A stretch of 30,221 nt of DNA from CAXMNX01 sp964194845 (GCA_964194845.1 CAXMNX010000057.1:1-30221), one strand, 5' to 3'. Positions 1-7,044 are shown, counted from the stretch's first letter. Translations and numbers: made by a program. The notes: generated by a model from the letters alone, not told the origin.

Positions 1-369
1 ACGACCGGCCTTTCCACCGTCCTTGAGTTCGGCCTTGCGGCTTTCGAAAGCATCAAGGGCAACATCTTCAAGGCAATGCAAATTACGCATGGCTTCGCGC
101 CGTTCACGTTCGCGCTGTTTGATTGGGTCCAATCCCTGACGCACAACGCCGCGCCAGTGATCCGCATGTTGCCGGGCTTCCTTTAGCGAAACGTCGCGCA
201 TTGAGCCCAAACCCATTTCGCGGCGGCGTCCATGGGCAGTAACTCTAAGGAACCATTGTCCGCCCCCATCGCGTCTTTTGTGGAACCAGAGGCCACCGCC
301 GTCATTGTATTTTCCCGGCTTGGCCGCCGTTATGAATGATGCGGTCAGCTTGTTGAGCGCCCGGTTCAT
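1..369 (-). CDS. Tyrosine recombinase (P4-type integrase), N-terminal part, runs off left edge
   Basis: This reading frame of 123 codons is open to the left edge, so the catalytic C-terminus lies outside the window. The translation begins MNRALNKLTASFITAAKPGK and contains NDGGGLWFHKR, a tryptophan-rich strand region, GRRREMGLGS and then SLKEARQHADHWR..VRQGLDPIKQRE. This is the typical order of the DUF4102 arm-binding domain of P4-like integrases, which catalyse site-specific insertion and excision of genomic islands. It is followed by the start of the core-binding domain. An in-frame ATG eight codons upstream (393) is an alternative start; 369 fits the family N-terminus better. Nothing in the visible part is broken. 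The same-strand neighbour to the right is a decayed second recombinase, suggesting an island border. The attachment site and cargo are not visible. Confidence 0.85.
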   Translation of the reverse strand, partial: MNRALNKLTASFITAAKPGKYNDGGGLWFHKRRDGGGQWFLRVTAHGRRREMGLGSMRDVSLKEARQHADHWRGVVRQGLDPIKQRERERREAMRNLHCLEDVALDAFESRKAELKDGGKAGR

Positions 370-578
370 TGATCCACCCGTCAATCCACCCATAGAATGT
401 GGAATATCATGAAACACCGTGACACGCTATGGGGTCATGGAAATCAATATTATCAATGGATTGCGATTGGTTATGGGTTGTAGAGATACGCATTGAAACA
501 AGGGTTTGATGCCGCCCCCGGGCACCATTCAATCTTTTGATTTCAAATAGATATTTCGCAATAATTGTGAATTTCTCC

Positions 579-1290
579 CTAGGGTTTGACGGATTTCGGG
601 AAGCGTTTGACAACTTTTGATCGCCGTTCGTTCGCTTTTTCGAGCGCATCCATCGTCAGACTGTTTCGCTCGGCAAGGTTGGCAGAGCGGGAATAATGGC
701 GGGCCATTGCGGGTGTTCGTTGCCCGAGCAAGTCCGCGATCTGCCGCTCGCCATGTCCAGCTTCGCGGAGAGTTGTTGCTACTGTGTGCCGCAAACCCTT
801 GAGAGTAAGACCAGGGTGCACGGACCCCTCAGTTTCCAGCCTCATCCTGAAACGATACCAAACTGTTGAAAACCGGTTGTAGGTCCATGGTTTGCATTTC
901 GAATTGGCCAGTATCGTCACTGCGTCGTGCAATGGCGCGGCGTCCAGTGCGCGCTGAAGGGTCGGGCCAATAGGGATGGCAATTTCTTCATCTGCCTTGC
1001 TCCTGACGCCCCATATGGTTGATCCGTCAATCTGGCGACGGATTGTCGTCGATACCAGTCATCAGCGGGGTATCAATCGCGGAAACGGGTGTGTCGCGGA
1101 TCGGATAAAGGAAGTCTGCACATTTGCGGTAGTCGCGGTGCGTGCTCTGAGCCAAGCTCTGAAAGTGCTCCGTCTCGAAATAGGTCCGCATCAACTCGCC
1201 AAGAGTGTCGGGCCGCGGGGTCTGTGATCTTCTAGCCTCGGCAATGGCTGAGATGCGAGCGCATTCCGCAAAAAACTCGGACCGAGACGT
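579..1290 (-). pseudogene. Decayed tyrosine recombinase (phage-type integrase) with frameshift and internal deletion
   Basis: Two reading frames together give a recombinase-like protein. The upstream part (1290 down to a TGA at 1027-1029) reads SEFFAECARISAIAEA, then GELMRTYFETEHFQSLAQST, HRDYRKCADFLYPIRD and TPVSAIDTPLMTG, a core-binding domain. The downstream part (open from 1058 to the stop at 579-581) reads IDGSTIWGVRSKADEEIAIP, then KPWTYNRFSTVWYRF, LTLKGLRHTVATTLREAG and LGQRTPAMARHYSR. That is the C-terminal catalytic half with the box II arginine and the nucleophilic tyrosine (HYSR). The stretch that should lie between them, including the first catalytic arginine box, is absent. The frame shifts at about 1030-1060. 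No start codon with an arm domain is present, because a stop lies at 1291-1293. Translated pieces total roughly 235 residues against about 350-400 for intact relatives (from memory). It is almost certainly non-functional. Confidence 0.8.
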
Positions 1291-1710
1291 TTAGCAGGAC
1301 GGGTTGGCAGGTCATAAATGGTACATCAACACTCGACCATGTTGTCCAGAGGGTCGTGAAACCGGGTCAAGATGTAAAATGCACTTTTTCGCACGTGCAA
1401 GAGAACCAGAGGGGCTAGACATGTCAGTAGCCCGGAAATGCGACCGGAACAATTGGACCGACGACGCAAGCCGGAAACACAACTGCGCCCCCGATACATT
1501 GGATACAATCTGCCGCCGTTCCAAAGCTAGTGCGCGCGCCGGTATTTTTTCTACCGGGGGGCGCGCCTCCTGACCTGCCAGGAACTCGCTCACGGCTTCA
1601 CGCGTGTCCGTCGCAAGGCTATTTGGACCCATAGGCGCTGACGTCAGACAGCCTCGTCCTCTATCAGCACTTTCTTGAACCGGATCGCGAGGGTCACACC
1701 CCAGCCGATA
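1291..1710. other. 420-bp stretch with no convincing gene
   Basis: Short open frames exist on both strands (for example minus 1312-1632 and plus 1304-1573). None shows a recognisable motif, a good ribosome binding site or typical codon use. Two structural signs are visible. An imperfect hairpin at about 1532-1570 has arms GCGCGC-CGGTA and TACCG-GCGCGC around a T-rich loop, with extra G residues on the right arm. A 10-bp perfect palindrome CTGACGTCAG lies at 1638-1647. The segment separates the recombinase remnants from the first chromosomal-looking gene, and probably contains an old junction of integrated DNA. Confidence 0.5.
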
Positions 1711-2415
1711 CTACAATATCCGTATCGCGCCCTGTTCGATCGACAAAACATAGCCCTGTCGCGCGATGGTCTTGACCAGTAACTCGGCGACAATCTGATT
1801 GCCCAACGCATCGCGAAGCCGTTTGATGCGGGTGGCCCCCGCGGCTTCTTCGCAATCTTCAAGCGCTTTACCTGAAATCATCGCTTCGATCTGAGCGCCC
1901 GTTAAGACATCGCCGTCCATGCGTGCCTCCGCCAGCACCGACAGGGTTTCCATCGCGGCGGCGGTCAGTGAAAACTCCATGTCGTTCAGCGCCACGGCGT
2001 TTTCGTCGCGACTGATGACAAGCGATGATACCTGAATACCCTGGCGCTCGATCTGGCCGATGCGGCGGTTCAGCAAAACGATGGTCACGACGAACACAAG
2101 GCAGGCGATCAAAAGCCCGGTCGCGAACAGCATCAGCACGAAAATCACGAACCGATAGCCGTCAAGCGTTGTGGAAAAGGCCGTGCCAGATTGGGCGAGG
2201 ATCTCCAGAAGTCGGATTTCGGTTTCAGACGTCAGATCGGCGTTTTCGACGAACAACCGTTCGACCCGCGCATTGAAGGCGTTAGCGTTGGGAAGCCGCC
2301 ACAACAAAAAAGCCGCAGCACTTCCCAGAATCAGGACGACGCCAATTATACCGACGGCAACGACGCGCGTCCCCGCTGCGCGGGCGTCAGAAACGGAGGA
2401 AATAGGCTCCCGCAT
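1711..2415 (-). CDS. Membrane-anchored winged-helix DNA-binding protein
   Basis: The protein has 234 residues from the ATG at 2415; a TTG 11 codons upstream is less likely. Two hydrophobic segments are visible, at about residues 18-40 and 88-113, with a probable periplasmic loop of about 45 residues between them. The C-terminal part (about 145-230) resembles the OmpR/PhoB-type winged helix: FSLTAAAMETLSVLAEAR, then TRIKRLRDALG and LVKTIARQGYVL. Such domains bind DNA. The layout is two transmembrane helices followed by a cytoplasmic C-terminal DNA-binding domain, the reverse of ToxR or CadC, where the winged helix is N-terminal. The start overlaps the 3' end of the upstream small secreted-protein gene by 29 bp, so the two are probably co-transcribed. 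The inference is a membrane-bound transcription regulator sensing a periplasmic signal; its targets are unknown. Confidence 0.65.
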   Translation of the reverse strand: MREPISSVSDARAAGTRVVAVGIIGVVLILGSAAAFLLWRLPNANAFNARVERLFVENADLTSETEIRLLEILAQSGTAFSTTLDGYRFVIFVLMLFATGLLIACLVFVVTIVLLNRRIGQIERQGIQVSSLVISRDENAVALNDMEFSLTAAAMETLSVLAEARMDGDVLTGAQIEAMISGKALEDCEEAAGATRIKRLRDALGNQIVAELLVKTIARQGYVLSIEQGAIRIL

Positions 2416-2683
2416 CCTTTTTCTTGGCCTCCAGGCTTCGTTCGTCAAAAACTGACCGAACCTGCAAAAGTGTCCAGCCGCTCCCGACGAGACGGTTCTT
2501 GGCCGTGTTCGCTAGTGCTTTGGACATCTGGCAGGGCTCGGCGTCAAGTTGTATGACACCGTAGTGAAGCTTGAGCGGGTTTTCTTTCTTGGCTTTGTAA
2601 TCTGCGTAACACGCTGCCGATGCGGGTCCGGCTGCCAGGAAAACGGCAAGCGTGGCGACATATCTGAACATACGAATACTCAT
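2387..2683 (-). CDS. Small secreted protein of unknown function, upstream of the membrane winged-helix gene
   Basis: The protein has 98 residues from the ATG at 2683, which is preceded by AGGGT at a suitable distance. An in-frame ATG at 2725 would add 14 residues in front of the signal peptide and is less likely. The N-terminus is a clear signal peptide, a hydrophobic stretch ending GPASA before ACYADYK. The mature part is about 75 residues and has two cysteines (near residues 24 and 52) that could form a disulfide. I do not recognise a named domain. The reading KLHYGVIQLDAEPC followed by GSGWTLLQVRSVF seems typical of a conserved Rhodobacterales protein, but that is recollection. The 29-bp overlap with the following regulator gene suggests that the protein works with the regulator, perhaps as a periplasmic partner. 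Confidence 0.65.
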   Translation of the reverse strand: MSIRMFRYVATLAVFLAAGPASAACYADYKAKKENPLKLHYGVIQLDAEPCQMSKALANTAKNRLVGSGWTLLQVRSVFDERSLEAKKKDAGAYFLRF

Positions 2684-2870
2684 GGCGCCGACCCTGCGGG
2701 CTTGGGCGCTGAAAATCAATAACATCAGCGGGTCCAGCGCCTGTTATCCCATAGCAAAGTGCCGATATTGCTTGTCTTGGCCCGGCGGCCCCAGATTGGT
2801 TGCAAGACAAATGCGTCGACTAGATGCGGCGCAGCCATATCATCAAATTCGACTGCCATGGGGGGCCGAC

Positions 2871-3371
2871 ATGAAACTAATTACAGCAACTATTGCAAGC
2901 ATCGCCATGGCGGCAAGCCTGACTGCACCGGCAACCGCCAGGGCCGATGGCGACGATATTGCAAAGGCTATTGTCGGGATTGCTGCAATCGCGATCATCG
3001 CGAAGGCGATCGACGATCGGAACGACCGGGACAATTTCACCACGGTTGGTTCGCGCAGGTTGGGATCCGTCAACCAGTTTGATGGACGCAGCGTGATCGA
3101 CGGCAGAATTCGCCGCCTTGACAGCAGACGTGGCCCAAAGGCCAGACGCGGCTACAAAAAGCAAGCCTTGCCGCGCACGTGCCTGCGCGTGGTCGAAACC
3201 TCGCGTGGCGATCGCCTGGTCTATGGATCGCGCTGCCTGAACCGCAACTTCCGGTTTGCGGCAAAGCTGCCGGGAAACTGCGAGACAGCTGTGCGGACAC
3301 GGCGCGGGTTTCGGACCGTCTATGGTGCGCGTTGCCTCAGGCGCGACGGGTGGAAGGTTGCGCGACGTTAA
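2871..3371 (+). CDS. Secreted basic protein with duplicated Cys-x17-Cys unit
   Basis: The protein has 166 residues. A GGGGGG tract lies six bases before the ATG. The N-terminal signal peptide ends near ATARA. A second hydrophobic helix (about residues 29-47, AKAIVGIAAIAIIAKAI) may anchor the protein or be a small helix. The rest is very basic. Two copies of a unit follow: C104...GDRLVYGSRC122 and C137...GFRTVYGARC155. Each has exactly 17 residues between the cysteines and a shared VYGxRCL ending, which suggests two small disulfide-closed modules made by internal duplication. No enzyme motif is visible. The gene is divergent from the small secreted-protein and winged-helix pair, 187 bp away, so they may share a regulatory region. 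Function unknown. Confidence 0.65.
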   Translation: MKLITATIASIAMAASLTAPATARADGDDIAKAIVGIAAIAIIAKAIDDRNDRDNFTTVGSRRLGSVNQFDGRSVIDGRIRRLDSRRGPKARRGYKKQALPRTCLRVVETSRGDRLVYGSRCLNRNFRFAAKLPGNCETAVRTRRGFRTVYGARCLRRDGWKVARR

Positions 3372-3423
3372 AGAAGAACAGCATACCGGCGCGGATATCC
3401 CGCACATCTCCATCCGTGCCGGT

Positions 3424-3452
3424 GGGTCGGGGCTTTCATCCCCCCCCGACCC
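3424..3452 (+). terminator. GC-rich hairpin downstream of the secreted-protein gene
   Basis: A perfect 9-bp stem, GGGTCGGGG (3424-3432) with CCCCGACCC (3444-3452), encloses an 11-nt loop. It lies 52 bp after the stop codon. No T-run follows, so it may be an RNA-stabilising 3' structure or a weak terminator. The better terminator is at 3578-3611. Confidence 0.4.
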
Positions 3453-3477
3453 GAAGTCGAGTAACGAGTGGGGTAGC

Positions 3478-3565
3478 GTAACGGTTTGACGAGTGACGCG
3501 TAAGGGTTTCGGCAGTCTGACGAGTGGTGGGGGTAAGAGTTTCGGCAGTCATGTGAGTGGTGGGG
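3478..3565 (+). repeat. Tandem 33-bp repeats (two full units plus a shortened one)
   Basis: Two directly adjacent 33-bp units at 3500-3532 and 3533-3565 share 28 of 33 positions. Both start GTAAG-GTTTCGGCAGTC and end GAGTGGTGGGG. A shortened relative at 3478-3499 (GTAACGGTTTGACGAGTGACGC) lacks the middle third. The array is GT-rich and in-frame stops make a protein product unlikely. It lies between the 3' end of the secreted-protein gene and a rho-independent terminator, so it is probably transcribed as 3' untranslated RNA. Confidence 0.7.
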
Positions 3566-3577
3566 TACGAGTTCAGA

Positions 3578-3611
3578 GGGCGGCGCGCACATGGGGCGCC
3601 GCCCTTTTCTT
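3578..3611 (+). terminator. Rho-independent terminator before rnhB
   Basis: A perfect 9-bp stem, GGGCGGCGC (3578-3586) with GCGCCGCCC (3596-3604), encloses a 9-nt loop and is followed directly by TTTTCTT. It closes the transcript of the upstream secreted-protein gene and its repeats. The upstream candidate ATG of rnhB (3591) lies in the loop, which argues for the ATG at 3645 as the real start. Confidence 0.75.
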
Positions 3612-3644
3612 GTGATCTTGCCGGTTCCCGTGTTTTGTCAGCGC

Positions 3645-4253
3645 ATGACGGGGCCGGATTATTCTGAAGAACTAATTTGGCGGGCGCAGGGTGCGGCACT
3701 GATCGCCGGCGTCGACGAAGTTGGGCGCGGACCGCTTGCCGGCCCTGTTACCGCGGCGGCGGTGATCCTGAACTTTGACGACATCCCGGAAGGGCTGAAC
3801 GATTCCAAGAAACTGAGTGCTGCTGCGCGCGAACGTCTTGCCATCGAGATACATAGCCGCGCAAAAGTTTCGGTCGCACACGCCAGTGTTGAGGAAATCG
3901 ACCGCATCAATATCCTCAGGGCATCCCATCTGGCCATGATCCGCGCAGTCGAAAACCTGGGTTTGCCGGTGGATCACGCGCTGATCGACGGCAACATGAT
4001 CCCCGACGGTCTGCTCTGCAATGCGACGGCCCTTGTCAAAGGCGACAGCCGGTCGGCGTCAATTGCGGCGGCTTCAATCGTTGCCAAAGTGGCGCGCGAC
4101 CGGATCATGGTGGACTTAGCGCAACAGCATCCGGGCTACGGCTGGGAAAGAAACGCCGGTTACCCGACAAAAGTGCATCGCGAGGCGCTCCAAATTCTTG
4201 GTGTAACCCCACACCATAGACGTTCGTTCAAGACCGTCCACAATATGTTGTGA
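3645..4253 (+). CDS. rnhB: Ribonuclease HII
   Basis: The protein has 202 residues, a usual length. RNase HII cleaves RNA in RNA/DNA hybrids and removes single ribonucleotides from DNA in the cytoplasm. The signature AGVDEVGRGPLAGPV (Asp24 and Glu25) is followed by LNDSKKL, LIDGN (Asp115) and VKGDSRSASIAAASIVAKVA (Asp134), which together give the four-carboxylate metal site. HPGYGWERNAGYPTKVH and HRRSFKTV are the usual C-terminal motifs. The start at 3645 is chosen because the alternative at 3591 falls inside a terminator hairpin, and because known relatives begin shortly before the DEVGRG motif. The ribosome binding site is weak. Next to it on the same strand, 117 bp downstream, is ccrM; rnhB-ccrM adjacency fits alphaproteobacterial chromosomes. 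Confidence 0.95.
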   Translation: MTGPDYSEELIWRAQGAALIAGVDEVGRGPLAGPVTAAAVILNFDDIPEGLNDSKKLSAAARERLAIEIHSRAKVSVAHASVEEIDRINILRASHLAMIRAVENLGLPVDHALIDGNMIPDGLLCNATALVKGDSRSASIAAASIVAKVARDRIMVDLAQQHPGYGWERNAGYPTKVHREALQILGVTPHHRRSFKTVHNML

Positions 4254-4275
4254 CAAGCAAAATTCGTAACGCCTT

Positions 4276-4314
4276 GATTCAAAAAAGAATTTGACGGCGA
4301 ATCGCTGATGACTC
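4276..4314 (+). promoter_or_regulatory. Cluster of three GANTC methylation sites upstream of ccrM
   Basis: GATTC (4276-4280), GAATC (4299-4303) and GACTC (4310-4314) lie within 39 bp in the 117-bp gap before ccrM. GANTC is the recognition sequence of CcrM. In Caulobacter, GANTC sites in the ccrM leader are known to lower its own transcription once methylated. The cluster therefore suggests the same feedback here. I could not identify a convincing CtrA box. Confidence 0.55.
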
Positions 4315-4370
4315 ATGTTTGGCCCAACAAAGATGTGGGCCGCCAAGCACGCCCCGGGACAGAGGCAGAG

Positions 4371-5468
4371 ATGACGACCAAGGCGCAAAAGGCAGCCGCC
4401 AAGCTGCCCTTGAACACAATTATCGACGGCGATTGCATCGCGGCGATGCGTGCGTTGCCCGAGGCGTCGATTGACCTGATCTTTGCCGATCCGCCGTATA
4501 ACCTTCAGCTTCGCGGGGATTTGCATAGACCTGACAATTCAAAAGTCGATGCAGTTGACGATGCCTGGGATCAGTTCGGATCATTTGCCGCCTATGACGA
4601 GTTCACGCGCAATTGGCTGGCCGCGGCCCGCAGGCTTCTGAAACCCGATGGCGCGATGTGGGTGATCGGCTCGTATCACAACGTTTTTCGTCTGGGCACC
4701 GAGCTTCAGAACCAGGGTTTCTGGATCCTGAACGATGTGGTCTGGCGGAAGTCAAATCCAATGCCGAACTTTCGCGGCAAACGCCTGACCAATGCGCACG
4801 AGACACTGATCTGGGCGTCTAAGGCCGAAGGTTCAAAATACACATTCAATTATGAGGCGCTGAAGTCGCTGAACGAAGGCGTGCAGATGCGGTCTGACTG
4901 GGTGCTGCCGATCTGCACTGGTCACGAACGACTGAAGGATGCGAACGGCGACAAGGCGCACCCAACGCAAAAACCCCAGGCCTTGCTGCACCGCGTGTTG
5001 GTGGCTGCAACCAATCCGGGCGACGTGGTGCTGGACCCGTTTTTTGGCACCGGCACCACCGGTGCGGTCGCCAAGATGCTGGGCCGCGACTTTATCGGGA
5101 TTGAACGCGAGGCGAGCTATCGCGAGGTGGCCGAAAAACGCATCGCGAAGGTGCGCAAGTTTGACAAGGCAGCACTTGAGGTTTCGACCTCGAAACGTGC
5201 CGAGCCGCGCGTGCCGTTTGGGCAATTGGTCGAACGCGGCATGTTGCGACCCGGTGAATTGTTAACTTCGCCCCGTGGCAAAGCCGCGAAGGTGCGTGCT
5301 GACGGAACGCTTGTCGCCGACGATATCAAGGGCTCGATCCACCAGGTCGGCGCGGCGCTCGAGGGCGCACCAAGCTGTAATGGCTGGACATACTGGCACT
5401 TTCGCAAGGAAGGCAAAGATATTTCCATCGACGTTCTGCGTCAGCAAATCCGGTCGGAAATGAATTGA
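4371..5468 (+). CDS. ccrM: Cell-cycle adenine DNA methyltransferase (GANTC-specific, CcrM type)
   Basis: The protein has 365 residues from the ATG at 4371, which has AGAGG upstream; an in-frame ATG at 4308 adds 21 residues and lies among the GANTC sites. The enzyme methylates N6 of adenine in GANTC using S-adenosylmethionine. The catalytic motif IV DPPY (residues 40-43) comes before the SAM-binding motif DPFFGTGTTG (222-231), the beta-class order. HPTQKP (197-202) is typical of the family. The C-terminal third (about 270-360) resembles the RAMA-like domain that CcrM carries beyond other beta-class enzymes (GQLVERGMLRPGE..., CNGWTYWHF). It has no restriction partner nearby, consistent with an orphan, cell-cycle methyltransferase. 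A terminator follows 49 bp after the stop. Confidence 0.95.
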   Translation: MTTKAQKAAAKLPLNTIIDGDCIAAMRALPEASIDLIFADPPYNLQLRGDLHRPDNSKVDAVDDAWDQFGSFAAYDEFTRNWLAAARRLLKPDGAMWVIGSYHNVFRLGTELQNQGFWILNDVVWRKSNPMPNFRGKRLTNAHETLIWASKAEGSKYTFNYEALKSLNEGVQMRSDWVLPICTGHERLKDANGDKAHPTQKPQALLHRVLVAATNPGDVVLDPFFGTGTTGAVAKMLGRDFIGIEREASYREVAEKRIAKVRKFDKAALEVSTSKRAEPRVPFGQLVERGMLRPGELLTSPRGKAAKVRADGTLVADDIKGSIHQVGAALEGAPSCNGWTYWHFRKEGKDISIDVLRQQIRSEMN

Positions 5469-5516
5469 ATTTTGGAATTACCGCCGGTGCCTGTGGCCGC
5501 CACAGCACCAACCTGA

Positions 5517-5543
5517 CCCCGCCTTGTGCGGGGTATTTTTTTT
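5517..5543 (+). terminator. Rho-independent terminator after ccrM
   Basis: The stem CCCCGC (5517-5522) / GCGGGG (5528-5533) has a 5-nt loop and is followed by TATTTTTTTT. A second strong hairpin with no T-run lies just upstream (5486-5509, GGTG-CTGTGG with CCACAGCACC, one bulged C). Confidence 0.8.
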
Positions 5544-5586
5544 GTGGGCGGCTCCTAGGGGGACCAAAAAACAGTCAACAATTCAC

Positions 5587-5640
5587 CGTGATCACCTGAT
5601 TTCTCGGGCAGATCCCGCTTTCGGCCAATCAGTGATCGCG
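5587..5640 (+). promoter_or_regulatory. Large stem-loop in the leader of the radical SAM gene
   Basis: The arms 5587-5601 (CGTGATCACCTGATT) and 5627-5640 (AATCAGTGATCGCG) are complementary, with one bulged C and one G-U pair when read as RNA, giving a 14-bp stem. Inside the 25-nt loop, CGGG (5605-5608) can pair with CCCG (5614-5617). The structure ends 12 bp before the ATG of the radical SAM gene and starts after the ccrM terminator. It could be an RNA element controlling translation or an operator dyad. No known riboswitch class was recognised. Confidence 0.45.
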
Positions 5641-5652
5641 TGAGAGTGTCAT

Positions 5653-7044
5653 ATGACCGAATATCTCACGCCGGAAGAAATCGAAAACTGGACGCCATCC
5701 GTTGTCGATGCTGGCGGTCATGATCAAAGGCTACCTCTCAGACAGGCCCTCGCCCAATGCGGCCAGTTCCACGCGCGCCAGACGGCCGGAAGATTTTACC
5801 CGATGGCGTGCGTCGCGCTTGAGGTGACACAACGCTGCAATCTTGATTGTTCGTTATGCTATCTTTCAGATCACGCCGAAATGGCGCACGACGTGCCGCT
5901 TGAAGTGCTTTTTCGGCGCATTGACATGATCGCGCAGCACTACGGGCGCAAAACGTCGGTCCAGATCACCGGCGGCGATCCGACGCTTCGTGCGCCAGAG
6001 CATCTTGAAGCCATCTGCCGATATATTCGCGGTCGTGGAATGCGGTCTTGCCTGATGACCAACGGAGTTCGCGCAACAAGCGAATTGCTGGGGCGATTGG
6101 CTGGCGCGGGGCTCGATGACGTGGCGTTCCACGTCGACCTGACGCAAGAGCGTCGGGGATTTGCGACTGAAGTTTCGCTCAATTCGGTTCGACAGGACTA
6201 TATTCGGCGCGCCGGTGCCGCCGGACTGCGCGTGCTGTTTAATACCACGGTATTTGACGGCAATTTGAGCGAAATCCCTGAAATTGCCAGATTTTTCCGG
6301 CAGAACGCCGCGCGCATTACTTTGGCGTCATTCCAGATGCAGGCTGATACCGGCCGGGGCCGTCTTAGGGAACATTCTGAGTGCCTTACAACCGAGGGCG
6401 TTATGGCTCTGTTGGAGCGTGGCATCGGCGCACGAATCAACTTTGACGTGCAAGCGGTCGGGCACACGTCCTGCACGCAGTTCAGCATAGTGCTTGTCGC
6501 CGGCGATAGTGCCGCAGATGCCTTGGACAATTCTGCTTTGTTTGCGGATTTGCTGGCGCAAATGGAGAAACATGAAGTGCGCGTTGGCGCCGTCACCAAA
6601 GTCGGAGCAACGCTCAGGAAGCTATTGCCAAGGCACCCCATTCTGACTTTGCGGCTGGCATCCCATTTGGCCGTAGTCCTGTGGCGCCTGCGTCGCGGAC
6701 TTTGGTCAAGCAAGGGCCGCGTTCATCGCATGTCCATAATGGTCCACAATTTTATGGACGCCGAAAAACTTGAACGGGATCGCTGTGCGAGCTGCGTATT
6801 CATGGTCGCGACCGAACAGGGGCCGATATCCATGTGTGTTCACAACGCGCGCCGGGATGCACATATTTTTGCACCAACGCCGATTGAAACGCAGGGCTCC
6901 CGCAAATGGTGGAGCGCGCGAACGGGCAAGGTTACGGATTTACCTGACACAAACATGCCCATTGAAATGCCCTTAAAGCGATTGAAGGGTCGCCTGCGGG
7001 AAGATGCAATCGCGGCGAGGACGCAGAAGAGTCAACAGCGGTGA
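5653..7044 (+). CDS. Radical SAM protein of unknown specificity, coupled to DUF547 gene
   Basis: The protein has 463 residues. The [4Fe-4S] motif C62-NLD-C66-SL-C69 (CxxxCxxC) is preceded by VALEVTQR. ITGGDPTLR (105-113) corresponds to the GGEP SAM-binding motif, and LMTNGVR (134-140) is the next conserved strand. The C-terminal region has C378-x2-C381-x13-C395 (RCASCVFMVATEQGPISMC), which could bind a second iron-sulfur cluster, and a further cysteine in GHTSC (274). About 70 residues precede the barrel. The substrate is not recognisable. The shape recalls the loosely defined COG1964-like radical SAM group, but this is only an impression. The stop overlaps the GTG start of the following DUF547 gene (GTGA), which indicates translational coupling and a joint function. 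A stem-loop lies in the leader, and only a weak ribosome binding site is seen. Confidence 0.8.
   Translation: MTEYLTPEEIENWTPSVVDAGGHDQRLPLRQALAQCGQFHARQTAGRFYPMACVALEVTQRCNLDCSLCYLSDHAEMAHDVPLEVLFRRIDMIAQHYGRKTSVQITGGDPTLRAPEHLEAICRYIRGRGMRSCLMTNGVRATSELLGRLAGAGLDDVAFHVDLTQERRGFATEVSLNSVRQDYIRRAGAAGLRVLFNTTVFDGNLSEIPEIARFFRQNAARITLASFQMQADTGRGRLREHSECLTTEGVMALLERGIGARINFDVQAVGHTSCTQFSIVLVAGDSAADALDNSALFADLLAQMEKHEVRVGAVTKVGATLRKLLPRHPILTLRLASHLAVVLWRLRRGLWSSKGRVHRMSIMVHNFMDAEKLERDRCASCVFMVATEQGPISMCVHNARRDAHIFAPTPIETQGSRKWWSARTGKVTDLPDTNMPIEMPLKRLKGRLREDAIAARTQKSQQR

Noticed and set aside
1312..1632. Minus-strand open frame of 106 codons between the recombinase remnant and the winged-helix gene
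   Set aside because: The product has no recognisable domain, the last half has unlike codon use, and no ribosome binding site is visible. It may be a chance frame or a piece of a lost gene.
2652..2870. Long upstream extension of the secreted Cys-repeat protein
   Set aside because: The extension overlaps the signal-peptide gene on the other strand, and the real N-terminus at 2871 is itself a clean signal peptide with a ribosome binding site.
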